From contig CAYNRG010000004.1 of NCBI GenBank assembly GCA_964399545.1, positions 98,775-162,774 on the forward strand: a stretch of 64,000 nucleotides of DNA, read 5' to 3'. Under the pieces are notes generated by a model, which saw nothing but the letters and a program-made list of their open reading frames with translations, had not been told where the DNA came from and searched no databases. The position numbers and the translations under genes are program-made. Origin of the DNA: CAYNRG01 sp964399545 (lineage in GTDB: Bacteria; Bacillota_I; Bacilli_A; Erysipelotrichales; Erysipelotrichaceae). Below are positions 44,369 to 53,862 of this stretch, piece after piece (within the stretch, counting starts at the first letter, position 1; each line of letters begins with the position of its first letter).

Positions 44369-45703
44369 ATGAAGAAGATGAGTTTAGCTAAAAAAATGTT
44401 TATTGCAATGATGATGGGATTGATTGTGGGGGTAGGATTTCTAGTTTTAAGAGAATCCCTAGTTTCTTCAGGGAAGATAGAAACATGGAATATGATCAAT
44501 AATTTACTATTTCAAGATATAAATGCTCCAGGAGCAGAGCGAGCAATAGGACTTTTCTATATTGTGGGTCAATTATTTATCAATTCATTACAATTAGTTA
44601 TTATACCAATGGTTTTTGTTAGTATTGTTTTAGCGGTGAGTGGAATTAGTGATACGAAGACTTTGGGAAGAATTTCAATGAAGACTGTTGGTTTTTTCTT
44701 GATGACAACTACAATTGCTTTGATTTTTGCTGCTTTGGTAGGGGTGACAGTGTATAGTATGGGCTTATTTAATATGCCTTCAGTGGGAGAATTGAGTGTA
44801 GGGGCAACAGCTACTGGAAGTAATCCACTCACGATTATTTTGAAAATTATCCCTAATAATATTATTGCAGTATTTGGGGATAATAGTAGAGTATTAGCTG
44901 TTGTTTTCTTAGCAGCGGTCATTGGAGTTGAACTTAATCAAATTAATGATGAATCAATCAAAAATCTTTGTGAAAGCGGAAGTAAGCTTATTACAATTTT
45001 CTTGAATGTTATTATTGAGAAGGTTGGGCCTATTGCAATTTTCTGTTTATTATCAAGAACGTTTGCAATTTATGGAATAGAGCATTTAAAACCAGCGATG
45101 GTTTATATTGTTACAGTAGTTATCGCTTTGTTATTTTTCTTGATTGTTGTATACGCAGTAATTATAAGTTGCTTTGCTAAGGTTAGTCCTTTACCTTTCA
45201 TGAAAAAAATAGCGAAAGTAGCGATGTTTGGGTTTTCGACCTCTTCATCAGCTGCAACACTTCCGATTAATCAACAAGTTGCAGTAGATGAGATGGGAGC
45301 ATCAGAAAAAGTGTCTAGTTTTGTTTTACCATTAGGGATGACAATTAATATGGATGGTACAGCGATTATGCAGGTTATTGCGGCAATTTTTATCGCTGGT
45401 AGTGCAGGTTATGAATTGACATTGAGCTCAGTTATTCTAATCGGTGTTTTGGCTTTAGTTGCTTCGATAGGAACACCTGCAGCACCAGGAGCAGGTGCAA
45501 TTATCTTATTTACGGTTTTAAGTGGCGTTGGAATTACAAATGAGGCCGCTTTAGTTGCGTACTCTTTGATCCTTGCGATTAACCGCCCAGTAGAGATGTT
45601 AGTAACAGCGTTGAATGTTGTTGGAGACAATGCAGCAGCGATTGTTATTGCAAAAAGTGAGGGAGAATTTAACGAAGAAGTATACGAAGCAGATGCGAAC
45701 TAA
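44369..45703 (+). CDS. Dicarboxylate/amino acid:cation symporter (DAACS family)
   Basis: This 444-residue transporter of the GltP/DctA family takes up aspartate, glutamate or C4-dicarboxylates with sodium or protons. Visible signatures are the serine-rich hairpin FGFSTSSSAATLPINQQVA near residue 285, the NMDGT motif (INMDGTAIMQV near residue 325), and ASIGTPAAPGAGAII in hairpin 2. I use the ATG at 44369 because GAGAGGG precedes it. The gene is monocistronic, with a strong promoter and the PyrR-like leader. This suggests that it supplies aspartate or orotate for pyrimidine synthesis; this is inference. Confidence 0.9.
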   Translation: MKKMSLAKKMFIAMMMGLIVGVGFLVLRESLVSSGKIETWNMINNLLFQDINAPGAERAIGLFYIVGQLFINSLQLVIIPMVFVSIVLAVSGISDTKTLGRISMKTVGFFLMTTTIALIFAALVGVTVYSMGLFNMPSVGELSVGATATGSNPLTIILKIIPNNIIAVFGDNSRVLAVVFLAAVIGVELNQINDESIKNLCESGSKLITIFLNVIIEKVGPIAIFCLLSRTFAIYGIEHLKPAMVYIVTVVIALLFFLIVVYAVIISCFAKVSPLPFMKKIAKVAMFGFSTSSSAATLPINQQVAVDEMGASEKVSSFVLPLGMTINMDGTAIMQVIAAIFIAGSAGYELTLSSVILIGVLALVASIGTPAAPGAGAIILFTVLSGVGITNEAALVAYSLILAINRPVEMLVTALNVVGDNAAAIVIAKSEGEFNEEVYEADAN

Positions 45704-45877
45704 TTGGATATGCACGAAAGAACTCTAAAAGTTATGTATGCTTAACGTAGGGTGTTGTACAAAAGAGTTAAAATATTCAAGAGAATAAAGGTAAAAGTGA
45801 GTAAATAATAGGAACTAATGAATGAAAGTAGAGATAATCATTCATTAGTTTTTTATTTGTGTATCCCCTTACATTCC

Positions 45878-45930
45878 TCTTGACACAACATGTGACACGA
45901 GTGTATACTGAAAATGTGTCACATCGTGTG
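45878..45930 (+). promoter_or_regulatory. Promoter and paired operators of the glycosidase operon
   Basis: TTGACA (45878-45883) and TATACT (45902-45907) are 18 bases apart. TGTGACAC (45889-45896) and GTGTCACA (45914-45921) form a perfect eight-base inverted repeat that straddles the -10. A second inverted repeat, GTCACA-N3-TGTGAC (45916-45930), overlaps its right arm. These are good candidate sites for the TetR regulator at the end of the operon. Confidence 0.7.
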
Positions 45931-45954
45931 ACTTTACGAAATAGGAGGAAGATC

Positions 45955-47265
45955 ATGAAATCAATAAAGTTACCACAACAATTATTAATGGGAAGTGCAA
46001 CAGCAGCAACACAGATTGAAGGTGGAGATATCCACAGCAACTGGTATCAATGGTCTTTAATGGGGAAGATTGCCGATGGAGGAAGTTCTATCGTTGCAGC
46101 AGATCATTATAATCGCTATGAAGAAGATATCCAAATTATGAAAGAAATGAATCATGAAGTATACAGGATGAGTATTGAGTGGAGTAGGATTGAACCACAA
46201 AAAGGGGTATGGTCCCAGGAGGGAATGGATCATTATATTGATGAAATTAGTAAATTAAAAGCGGCAGGAATTAGTCCGCTTGTAACTTTGCATCATTTTT
46301 CTCATCCGCAGTGGTTTGAAGAAATGGGACAGTGGACTCACAAAGAATCTGTAAAATTGTTCGGGAGGTTTGTACAAAAAGTGATTGATATTATTGGTGA
46401 TCAAGTTAGTGACTACTGTACTATTAATGAACCCAATGTTTTTGTAAATGATACTTTCTTAGATGGAAAGTACCCTCCAGGAAAAAAAGATGATATAAAA
46501 TCATATTTTAAGGCCTCACGCAATATGATTTTGGCTCACCTAAGTTGCTATGAAAGAATTCATAAAATTAGGAAAAGTAAAGGGCATACAGATACGAAAG
46601 TAGGAATTGCTCTACATTTTGCCCATATGGAAGCCAAAGAAAATTCGATTCGATCTAAACTAAGTAAATCCATGATGGATTACTCTTTCCATCAGCTATT
46701 CTTAAATGGAATGGTTGAGGGACACTTAACTTTCCCGATTGGAAGTGGCTATCCTAAAGGAAAAGGACAATTCTGTGATTTTATAGGAGTTAATTATTAT
46801 TCTAGACATTTAATTTATCCAAACAATAATCCAGCTACTCTATTTGGTGAAGTCCGATTTGAAGAAAGTTTGCCTGAAGAAAAATTAAACGATTTGGGAT
46901 GGGAAATCTATCCTGAGGGTTTATATGAAGTCATTAAGAAAAACTATGAAAAATATGGACTTCCGATTTATATCACAGAAAATGGTATACCAGATGAAGA
47001 AGACAGTAAGAGAAGTAGATTTATCTATGAGCATTTATATCAAGTTTGTAGATTAATTGAAGAAGGCGTAGATGTCCAACGTTATTATTATTGGTCACTA
47101 TTAGACAATTTGGAGTGGAATGATGGATATTATCCAAGATTTGGATTGGTTCATATTAATTATGAAACTTTAGAAAGAACAATTCGTAGAAGCGGTCAAT
47201 TTTATGGAGAAATCTGTAGAGACAAATGTATTTCTGAAGAAATGATTGAAAAATATCTAGATTAA
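45955..47265 (+). CDS. Glycoside hydrolase family 1 (beta-glucosidase type)
   Basis: This 436-residue GH1 enzyme hydrolyses a beta-linked sugar in the cytoplasm. The acid/base glutamate is in CTINEPNVF near residue 161, and the nucleophile in IYITENGIPD near residue 343. The N-terminus (LLMGSATAATQIEGG) and WSLLDNLEW are typical. At 436 residues it is slightly short for the family. The neighbour is a GPH-type symporter, not a PTS, so the natural substrate is probably an unphosphorylated beta-glycoside. GGAGG precedes the ATG at 45955. Confidence 0.88.
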   Translation: MKSIKLPQQLLMGSATAATQIEGGDIHSNWYQWSLMGKIADGGSSIVAADHYNRYEEDIQIMKEMNHEVYRMSIEWSRIEPQKGVWSQEGMDHYIDEISKLKAAGISPLVTLHHFSHPQWFEEMGQWTHKESVKLFGRFVQKVIDIIGDQVSDYCTINEPNVFVNDTFLDGKYPPGKKDDIKSYFKASRNMILAHLSCYERIHKIRKSKGHTDTKVGIALHFAHMEAKENSIRSKLSKSMMDYSFHQLFLNGMVEGHLTFPIGSGYPKGKGQFCDFIGVNYYSRHLIYPNNNPATLFGEVRFEESLPEEKLNDLGWEIYPEGLYEVIKKNYEKYGLPIYITENGIPDEEDSKRSRFIYEHLYQVCRLIEEGVDVQRYYYWSLLDNLEWNDGYYPRFGLVHINYETLERTIRRSGQFYGEICRDKCISEEMIEKYLD

Positions 47266-47289
47266 ATAATAAAAATAAGGGAGGTATTT

Positions 47290-48717
47290 ATGACAGGAAT
47301 CACAAAAAGAAATAAGTGGAGTTATAGTGTTGGGTGTATCGGAAGAGATATGATGTTTATTCTTGTCTCCATGTTCATACTTTCGTATATCCAATACACA
47401 ATGAATTTAACAGTAGCTCAATTTTCAGTAGTATCGGCTATTATGATTTTTTCTAGAGTATGGGATGCGGTTAATGATCCTATGATGGGGATGCTTATAG
47501 AAAATTCAAGATTTAAAGGAGGTAAATTCCGTCCATGGATTATGATTGGAGGAGTGACAAATTTTGTTGTTACCTTACTACTGTTTACTGTCCGTCCTGA
47601 GGGATGGAGCTTCGTTGCATTTTTTAGTGTTGCTTATCTTGCGTGGGGAATGACTTTTACTATGAATGATATCGCATACTGGTCTTTATTACCTAATTTA
47701 TCTAAGAATAATGAGGAACGCAATACCTTGACTAATCTTGTAGCTTTATTTGCGAGTATTGGACAATTTTTGGCAGGAGGATTGATTCCTGTTTTGGTAA
47801 CTGGAAATGCGGTATTGATGTATCGCGTAGTTGGAATTGTAATTTCATTTATCTTCTTATTATCAACGTGTCTTACATTTTTTGGTGTAAAAGAAGAACC
47901 ATATAATTATAAAAATAAAGAGAAGATAAATTTAAAAAAAGTAATAAATATAATTACAAGAAATGATCAACTAAGAGTAATGACAATCGTTATTTTCTTA
48001 CACACCATCGCAGCAGAATTATTTGTTGCATTAGCAATGAACTTCTTTTATTTTGAATTTGGTTATGGAGGTAGTCAGTTAACGATTTTCACTGTCTTTT
48101 TTGGGTTAGGGACAATCACAGCTTTGGCAGTTTTCCCATATTTAAGTAAGAAATACTCAAGAATGAATTTATTAAGTATCGGAACAGCTATTTCTACTAT
48201 AGGGTATCTTATATTTATTTCATTGGGATATATTATTCCAATGAATGAGATCGTGCTGTATGGTTCAGCATTTATGGCTTTTTTTGGACAAAGTTTATTT
48301 TTTGTTATTATGGTGGTGATGACAGCAAATACAATTGAATATAATGAATTAATAGTTGGAGAAAGAAATGAAAGTATTGTTTTTTCGGTAAGGCCATTAA
48401 TGACAAAACTTGGAGCAGCAGCTCAACAAGGGATTGTTACACTTGTTCTTCTTGTATCTGGGATTTTTCAATTTTCTAGGAATATTGCAGATTTAGAAAT
48501 TCAAAAAGCTCAAGAACTTTCGGGAGATATCACTTCTGCGGCAAATCAAATTTTATCGCAGGCAACACCATCCATGTTATTGATTTTGAGATTAGGGATG
48601 GCCGTAGTTCCGATGCTTTGTTTACTTATTGCTTATGGTATAATAAGGAAAAAGTATTGTATTGATGAAAATCGATATGATGAAATAGTGCAAGAATTAG
48701 AGAAACGTTCTTCTTAA
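47290..48717 (+). CDS. GPH-family glycoside:cation symporter
   Basis: This 475-residue transporter has about 12 membrane helices and the GPH family motif VWDAVNDPMMGMLIENS between helices 2 and 3, with GGKFRPWI after it. Such proteins (MelB, XylP, UidB relatives) take up glycosides with protons or sodium. It lies 24 bases after the GH1 gene, with GGGAGG before its start, and provides the substrate for that enzyme. Sugar specificity is not readable. Confidence 0.88.
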   Translation: MTGITKRNKWSYSVGCIGRDMMFILVSMFILSYIQYTMNLTVAQFSVVSAIMIFSRVWDAVNDPMMGMLIENSRFKGGKFRPWIMIGGVTNFVVTLLLFTVRPEGWSFVAFFSVAYLAWGMTFTMNDIAYWSLLPNLSKNNEERNTLTNLVALFASIGQFLAGGLIPVLVTGNAVLMYRVVGIVISFIFLLSTCLTFFGVKEEPYNYKNKEKINLKKVINIITRNDQLRVMTIVIFLHTIAAELFVALAMNFFYFEFGYGGSQLTIFTVFFGLGTITALAVFPYLSKKYSRMNLLSIGTAISTIGYLIFISLGYIIPMNEIVLYGSAFMAFFGQSLFFVIMVVMTANTIEYNELIVGERNESIVFSVRPLMTKLGAAAQQGIVTLVLLVSGIFQFSRNIADLEIQKAQELSGDITSAANQILSQATPSMLLILRLGMAVVPMLCLLIAYGIIRKKYCIDENRYDEIVQELEKRSS

Positions 48718-48736
48718 CAAGGGGGCTAGTAAAAGA

Positions 48737-49360
48737 ATGGCAGAAAATATTACAAGGAATAAAATTTTGAAAAAATCAGTTGATGTTTTGTGTTCCGTGG
48801 GGATTGTGAAGACAACAATGAATATGCTAGCTGAAGAGATTGGATTGTCAAGAAGAACGTTGTACCGCTATTTTGAATCCAAAGAAGAGCTTGTTCAGGA
48901 GGTAATGCTATTGTTGATGGAACAGTGGAATGAGGAACAATCGCACACCTATGATTCGCTTCGTGGAACTAGTTTAGAAAAATTGGAGCAGCACTTTTTA
49001 AAATTAGTGATGCACATGGAGTCCAACATGTCTGTGATGAGGTTTATGGCGGAGTATGATAACTACTTTAAAGATGAAATTGAATATTCATCTGAAAACG
49101 AGATGGGGAAAAAATTGCAAACATCCTATCATGTTTCAGATGTTCTTGTAGAAAAGTTAATTCGTGAGGGAATAAAAGAAGGGACAATTGAGCTTAAAGA
49201 TGATATTCACAAGATAGTTGCAACGATGACAAATATGTTATGGGTATTTGGGCAAGCTATTTCCATTCGAGAAAGAAAAATAAGTGAAGCGGCAGGTGTG
49301 GATGCCAAAGAATTAATTCGTTGTTCCATTAACTTATATATTGGAGCGTTAAAGAAATAA
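48737..49360 (+). CDS. TetR-family regulator of the glycosidase operon
   Basis: This 207-residue regulator has a TetR HTH at residues about 8-55 (MNMLAEEIGLSRRTLYRYFE). The C-terminal ligand domain is helical and not assignable. It is the third gene of the operon and is followed by a terminator. The TGTGACAC inverted repeats at the operon promoter are the natural operator, so it is probably a sugar-responsive autoregulator. TetR control is less common than LacI or GntR control for such operons. Confidence 0.85.
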   Translation: MAENITRNKILKKSVDVLCSVGIVKTTMNMLAEEIGLSRRTLYRYFESKEELVQEVMLLLMEQWNEEQSHTYDSLRGTSLEKLEQHFLKLVMHMESNMSVMRFMAEYDNYFKDEIEYSSENEMGKKLQTSYHVSDVLVEKLIREGIKEGTIELKDDIHKIVATMTNMLWVFGQAISIRERKISEAAGVDAKELIRCSINLYIGALKK

Positions 49361-49362
49361 AA

Positions 49363-49385
49363 AAAGAGAGAAATCTCTTTTTTTT
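49363..49385 (+). terminator. Terminator after the TetR gene
   Basis: AAAGAGA (49363-49369) pairs with TCTCTTT (49374-49380) across four bases, followed by TTTTT. Confidence 0.75.
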
Positions 49386-49541
49386 CTTTATTCAAATCTC
49401 AACCGCACCACTATGTAATTGTTTAAATTCTACTTCAAAAGCTGTACTAAATTCAAATCACTTGTGTGGTAGAGGATTAATTTTAATTGTGTATAATTTC
49501 ATACGGTTCTCTTTTTCAACGGGTGAGATTCTTTATTATAC

Positions 49542-49566
49542 AAAAATCCGCACCCAAAGGTGCGGA
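49542..49566 (-). terminator. GC-rich terminator of the compatible-solute operon
   Basis: TCCGCACC (49547-49554) and GGTGCGGA (49559-49566) make a perfect eight-base stem with loop of four. On the minus strand TTTTT follows. It lies just after the stop of the minus-strand permease gene. Confidence 0.9.
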
Positions 49567-49591
49567 CAGATAGTGAATTTAAGGGATTTAC

Positions 49592-51157
49592 TTATTTCAC
49601 TAATCCTTGATTTTTTAGGAATTCCCTTGCAACTTCTTCAGGAGTTCGTCCTAGTTCATCAATTTGATAGTTCAGTTCCATCATAGTTTCGTTATCTAGT
49701 CGACTTCCTAAATCATTCAATAGAGGTTCGATTTCAGGATAGCGATCATAGGTGGATTGTTTCATAATTGGCATTGCATAGTAAGGCGGAAAGAAAGATT
49801 GATCATCTTCTAAAATGCGAAGATTAAACTTTTTCAATAGTCCATCTGTTGCAAAGGCATCAATCACCTGAACTTCATCATTATTGATGGCAACATAGCG
49901 ACTAGAACCATCAATTCCTTTTGAGGATGCAAAGTTTAAAGCATAGTTTTTTTGAAGACCAAGTAATCCATCTTCACGATTCAAGAACTCTAAAGTTGCA
50001 CCAAGAGTTAGTTGATTAGAGATACTTTCTAAATCTGAGAAAGTTGTTAAGTTGTACTGTTCGGCAAGTGCTTCTTTGACAGCTAAAGTATAGGTGTTAT
50101 TAAAGTTCATTTGCTGCAAGACTTTAATGTCAAATTTTTCTTTAAATTCTTCAACAACTGTATTGTAGACAAACTCCATATCACTATTAGGTGTATGTTT
50201 CAAGGTATCACCAAAGGCTGTTCCGCTATATTCAATGTACATATCAATATTTCCGTTTTTTAAAGCCCCAAACGCAACCTGTGTTCCGCCTAAGTTTAGT
50301 TTTCTAATCACTTCAATATCTGTATTCTCTTCGATAATTTGTGAAGCCATTTCTGAAAGAAGTAGCTGCTCGGTATAGTCTTTGCTTCCAATAATCAGTA
50401 CTTTTTCACTAGTGACTGGTGGCTTTTGCCCAAAGATAAAAGTTGCGAAAAGAAGAATGGAAGTGATTCCAAGAATGATTTTTTGGATCGTTCTTTTACG
50501 ATTTTGATCACGTGTATTTCCTTTTGGTAAAAGAGCTCGAGGAGTTAGTAAGTTTTCAATAATTCCGCTTAGATAGTCGATAAGTAAAGCGAGAATACAT
50601 GCCGGAATAGCTCCTGCAAGGATTTGATAGTTATTCACTGTTCGAATCCCAGAGAATACTAAGAAACCTAATCCGTCTCCACCGATAAAGGCAGCCATAG
50701 TCATTAGACCAACGGCAGTTACAGCAGAAATTCGAACTCCTGCCATAATAACAGGAAGTGATAAAGGAATTTCTATCTTGTATAAAATTTGCAGTTTAGT
50801 TAATCCTATTCCTTTTGCGGCTTCTAAAGTTTGCTTGTTAATATTAGAAATTCCAGTAACTGTATTTTTGATAATTGGAAGTAATGAATAAAGGGTAACT
50901 ACAATAACTGCAGGTAGGTTTCCAATTCCTAGAAAAGGGATTGCAAATCCTAGTAAGGCCATGCTTGGAATAGCTTGAATTAGATTGGCTAGTCCCATAA
51001 CAGGCTTTTTCAAGCGACTCATATAACAAATTAAAATTCCAAGAGGAACTCCAATTAAAATGGCGATTCCTACAGCGATAAAAGTTAACTGAATATGGTC
51101 GATTAATAAAGAAATAATTTGATCACTATTATTGATTAGGTAATTAATAAAGTTCAT
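49592..51157 (-). CDS. Glycine betaine/choline-type ABC importer, permease fused to binding protein
   Basis: This 521-residue fusion joins an OpuB/OpuC-type permease (residues about 1-215, six helices, coupling loop TLEAAKGIGLTKLQILYKIE) to an extracytoplasmic OpuAC-type substrate-binding domain (residues about 240-520; LIIGSKDYTEQLLLSEMASQ, GTQVAFGALKNGNIDMYIEYSG). The fused form is known in several Firmicutes, such as listerial BilE-like and streptococcal systems. It imports a quaternary amine for osmoprotection, or bile-related solutes in some relatives. AAGGAGG lies before the ATG at 51157, inside the end of the ATPase gene. Confidence 0.88.
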   Translation of the reverse strand: MNFINYLINNSDQIISLLIDHIQLTFIAVGIAILIGVPLGILICYMSRLKKPVMGLANLIQAIPSMALLGFAIPFLGIGNLPAVIVVTLYSLLPIIKNTVTGISNINKQTLEAAKGIGLTKLQILYKIEIPLSLPVIMAGVRISAVTAVGLMTMAAFIGGDGLGFLVFSGIRTVNNYQILAGAIPACILALLIDYLSGIIENLLTPRALLPKGNTRDQNRKRTIQKIILGITSILLFATFIFGQKPPVTSEKVLIIGSKDYTEQLLLSEMASQIIEENTDIEVIRKLNLGGTQVAFGALKNGNIDMYIEYSGTAFGDTLKHTPNSDMEFVYNTVVEEFKEKFDIKVLQQMNFNNTYTLAVKEALAEQYNLTTFSDLESISNQLTLGATLEFLNREDGLLGLQKNYALNFASSKGIDGSSRYVAINNDEVQVIDAFATDGLLKKFNLRILEDDQSFFPPYYAMPIMKQSTYDRYPEIEPLLNDLGSRLDNETMMELNYQIDELGRTPEEVAREFLKNQGLVK

Positions 51158-52283
51158 TTTGCTCGCCTCCTTCATCAATGTATTGCTGAGAAAGGGTGGT
51201 AATTAAACTTCCTTTTGTAATTAACCCAAGTAATTTACGATTTTCACTTATAACTGGAATGCTAGATACATTAATCGTGTTTAGTAGAGTTAAGATGTCA
51301 ACAATATTATCCTCAAGATTAACAAAAGAATAATCTTCTTTCATAATATTTTTTACTAATGTTGTTTTATCTTCTACTGCTCGAATGTAGTCTGCTGTCA
51401 AAATACCTAAGAGTTTGTTTGTTTTCGCTTCAACAACCATGAGGCTGTCAACTTTTGAAGTTCTCATTTTTTCCATTGCTTTAAAGACAGAGACACCTTC
51501 GAAGCAGCAAATTGGTTGTTCGATCATAATGTCTTTTGCCTTGATAAACTCAGGAGAGTTCCATATGCGGTTATTCCCCACAAATTCAAAGACAAAGTCA
51601 TTGGCTGGATTTTTAAGGATGTTTTCAGGAGTATCATATTGAACAATTTTTCCATCATCCATTAAACAAATTCGGTCGGCAAGTTTAATTGCTTCATCCA
51701 TGTCATGAGTTACAAAAACGATCGTTTTCTTGAGTTTGCTTTGGAGCTCGGTTAGCTCATCTTGTAAAGATTCACGTGTAATTGGATCCAAAGCAGAGAA
51801 TGGTTCATCCATTAAAATAATCTCAGGATCTAGAGCAAATGCTCTAGCGACACCAACACGCTGCTGTTGCCCACCAGATAATTCATTAGGAAAACGATCC
51901 AAGTAATCCTCATCTAACCCTACCATATCTAGTAGTTGGATAGTTTTTTCGCTTATTTTATTTTTGTCGAGTTTCTCAAGTTTGGCAATTAACTCTATAT
52001 TCTCACGGATGGTCATATGTGGGAAAAGTCCAGTTTGCTGGATAACATACCCCATATTTCTTCTTAACTGAATTACATCTGTTTGCGCAATGTCTTTACC
52101 ATCGATTAATATTTTTCCAGAAGTTGGTTTGATTAAGCGATTAATCATTTTTAAAGTAGTTGTTTTCCCAGAACCACTTTTTCCAATCAAGACAACTAAC
52201 TCACCTTTTTTGATTTCAAAACTAATATCTGAAATGACGGTGTTTGCCTTAAATTTTTTCACAATATTTTCAAATTTTATCAT
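51144..52283 (-). CDS. Glycine betaine/choline-type ABC importer, ATPase with CBS pair (OpuCA-like)
   Basis: This 379-residue ATPase has Walker A GKSGSGKTT near residue 33, the Q-loop QQTGLFPHMT, the signature LSGGQQQR near residue 140, and Walker B ILMDEPFSALDP. The C-terminus carries two CBS motifs (residues about 250-375; ICCFEGVSVFKAMEKMRTSK and SSIPVISENRKLLGLITKG), which sense ionic strength or nucleotides in this family. The start has AAGGAGG upstream. It forms an operon with the fused permease gene. Confidence 0.92.
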   Translation of the reverse strand: MIKFENIVKKFKANTVISDISFEIKKGELVVLIGKSGSGKTTTLKMINRLIKPTSGKILIDGKDIAQTDVIQLRRNMGYVIQQTGLFPHMTIRENIELIAKLEKLDKNKISEKTIQLLDMVGLDEDYLDRFPNELSGGQQQRVGVARAFALDPEIILMDEPFSALDPITRESLQDELTELQSKLKKTIVFVTHDMDEAIKLADRICLMDDGKIVQYDTPENILKNPANDFVFEFVGNNRIWNSPEFIKAKDIMIEQPICCFEGVSVFKAMEKMRTSKVDSLMVVEAKTNKLLGILTADYIRAVEDKTTLVKNIMKEDYSFVNLEDNIVDILTLLNTINVSSIPVISENRKLLGLITKGSLITTLSQQYIDEGGEQNELY

Positions 52284-52308
52284 TCTTATCCTCCTTGCTA
52301 ATAGTTTG

Positions 52309-52338
52309 ATTATAGTATTAATCGGTAAGGTGTGTCAA
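52309..52338 (-). promoter_or_regulatory. Promoter of the compatible-solute operon
   Basis: On the minus strand a perfect TTGACA (52338 to 52333) and a perfect TATAAT (52314 to 52309) are 18 bases apart. Confidence 0.8.
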
Positions 52339-52682
52339 ATTGACTACCTATATAATATAGAGAAGGATATCAAAATTTGATAAAAACTAGATGGAAAAAC
52401 AAGATGAATTGATACATGGAGAGGATGGCTGACATTTATAGAAATTCACAAGAACGACAAAGGAAATTAGCGACTTTAAATAAAATAGGTGTGGGGTTAT
52501 GAGGTGAATTGAGGTGGATTACGTGTAAGGTATGATGAAATAAGGGGTCTGTTGGCTGCCTTAAATTTTTATTTTTTTGAAGTAATTGCCAATAAGAAGG
52601 AGCGAATCCTTCGGATAGATAGAATTTTTTTGGAATTTAGGGTAGAATAAAGATATTAGAAATAAACTATTGGAGGTAGAAG
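52339..52682. other. Intergenic region with one hairpin
   Basis: No gene is seen. A short perfect inverted repeat GAAGGA-N5-TCCTTC lies near 52595-52611, 70 bases before the DUF349 gene, without a T-run directly after it. TATT-type -10 sequences occur near 52650. Confidence 0.35.
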
Positions 52683-53840
52683 ATGAACAAGAGAAATGAA
52701 GAAATGATGGAAGCGGCTGATTTGGATCAAGATATTCAGCGCCGAAAAGAACTGATTGAGGAAGCTAAAAAATTAGATTTAACAAAAGGTGAAAGGGAGA
52801 TTGTTCGTGAAATCTCCGACTTGCGAAGAAAATGGAAGAGACTTTCATATTGGGGTTCTGCTTATGAAGAGTCTTTAAGTGAGGAATTTGATGGTTATTT
52901 GGATGTCTTTTATGCGAAACGACGAGAAGAATATAAAGTGAACCAAGAATCTAAAGAGGCGTTGGTTAGCCATGCACAAAAAATTGCCTCTTCATCAGAG
53001 TGGAATAAAGTAACGCAAAAAATGCATGAGTTAATGAGCCAATGGAAAGAAATAAGGACAGCGGGAAGAGAAGAAGATGAGCGACTGTGGGATGAATTTA
53101 ATCAAGCCCGTCAAACCTTTTTTGATCGTAAGCATCAACATTGGGAAGGGATGAAGGATCAATTTGAAAATGCCCGCAAAATCAAAGAAGAGTTAATTCA
53201 AAAAGCAGAAGAAATAAAAAAATCAACAGATTGGAAAAACACAAGTGAGCAATTTAAACTTATGATGGATCAGTGGAAACAGGCAGGGAGTGCTGGCCGT
53301 CAACATGAGGAAGAGCTGTGGACAAAATTCAATGAAATACGTCAAGTTTTTTATGGTCAAAGAGAAGAGCACTATGAAGAAGTTCGTGGTGTAGAGGAAG
53401 AGAATTACAATAAGAAAGAAGCGATTGTTCATCAAGCTAAGGAAATTATTGGCAAAGAAGAGTTTAGTAAGGAACAAACGAACCAAATGAAGCAATTTGG
53501 TAATGATTGGAAAGAAATTGGATTTGCGGGAAAAGTGAAAGATGATCAAATTTGGAAAGAATTTCGCGCAGTGATGGATCAATATTTTGATGGACTGAAG
53601 AGCTTTAACGAAAACCGTCAATTTGAATGGCGTCAACGAATGCAAGATGCACGAGGTAGAAAGCAAGAGTTGATCGCCAAGCAAAAAAATCAATTAAAAA
53701 GAATGCAGGAAGATATGGTGGGGCTAATTAGTGAAAGAGCAGTAGAAGAATTAAAAGAGAGAATGGAAGATAAAAAAGAGTTTATTGCTGAACTGGAAGC
53801 TGATGTTGAAGATATTGACAAAAAATTAAGTGAAAGATAA
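52683..53840 (+). CDS. DUF349-repeat coiled-coil protein
   Basis: This 385-residue, highly charged protein contains about four DUF349 repeats of roughly 75 residues. Each has a W-K-x-I/A-G-x-A/S-G-R core (SQWKEIRTAGREEDERLWDEF near residue 118; DQWKQAGSAGRQHEEELWTKF near residue 195; NDWKEIGFAGKVKDDQIWKEF near residue 275). The first repeat is more diverged (RRKWKRLSYWGSAYEESLSEEF, near residue 40). It ends in a coiled coil. It is cytoplasmic, and the function in Firmicutes is not established. It overlaps the next unit slightly and may be co-transcribed with folA. Confidence 0.82.
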   Translation: MNKRNEEMMEAADLDQDIQRRKELIEEAKKLDLTKGEREIVREISDLRRKWKRLSYWGSAYEESLSEEFDGYLDVFYAKRREEYKVNQESKEALVSHAQKIASSSEWNKVTQKMHELMSQWKEIRTAGREEDERLWDEFNQARQTFFDRKHQHWEGMKDQFENARKIKEELIQKAEEIKKSTDWKNTSEQFKLMMDQWKQAGSAGRQHEEELWTKFNEIRQVFYGQREEHYEEVRGVEEENYNKKEAIVHQAKEIIGKEEFSKEQTNQMKQFGNDWKEIGFAGKVKDDQIWKEFRAVMDQYFDGLKSFNENRQFEWRQRMQDARGRKQELIAKQKNQLKRMQEDMVGLISERAVEELKERMEDKKEFIAELEADVEDIDKKLSER

Positions 53841-53862
53841 TAGAATTATTCAGGGAAAGCAC

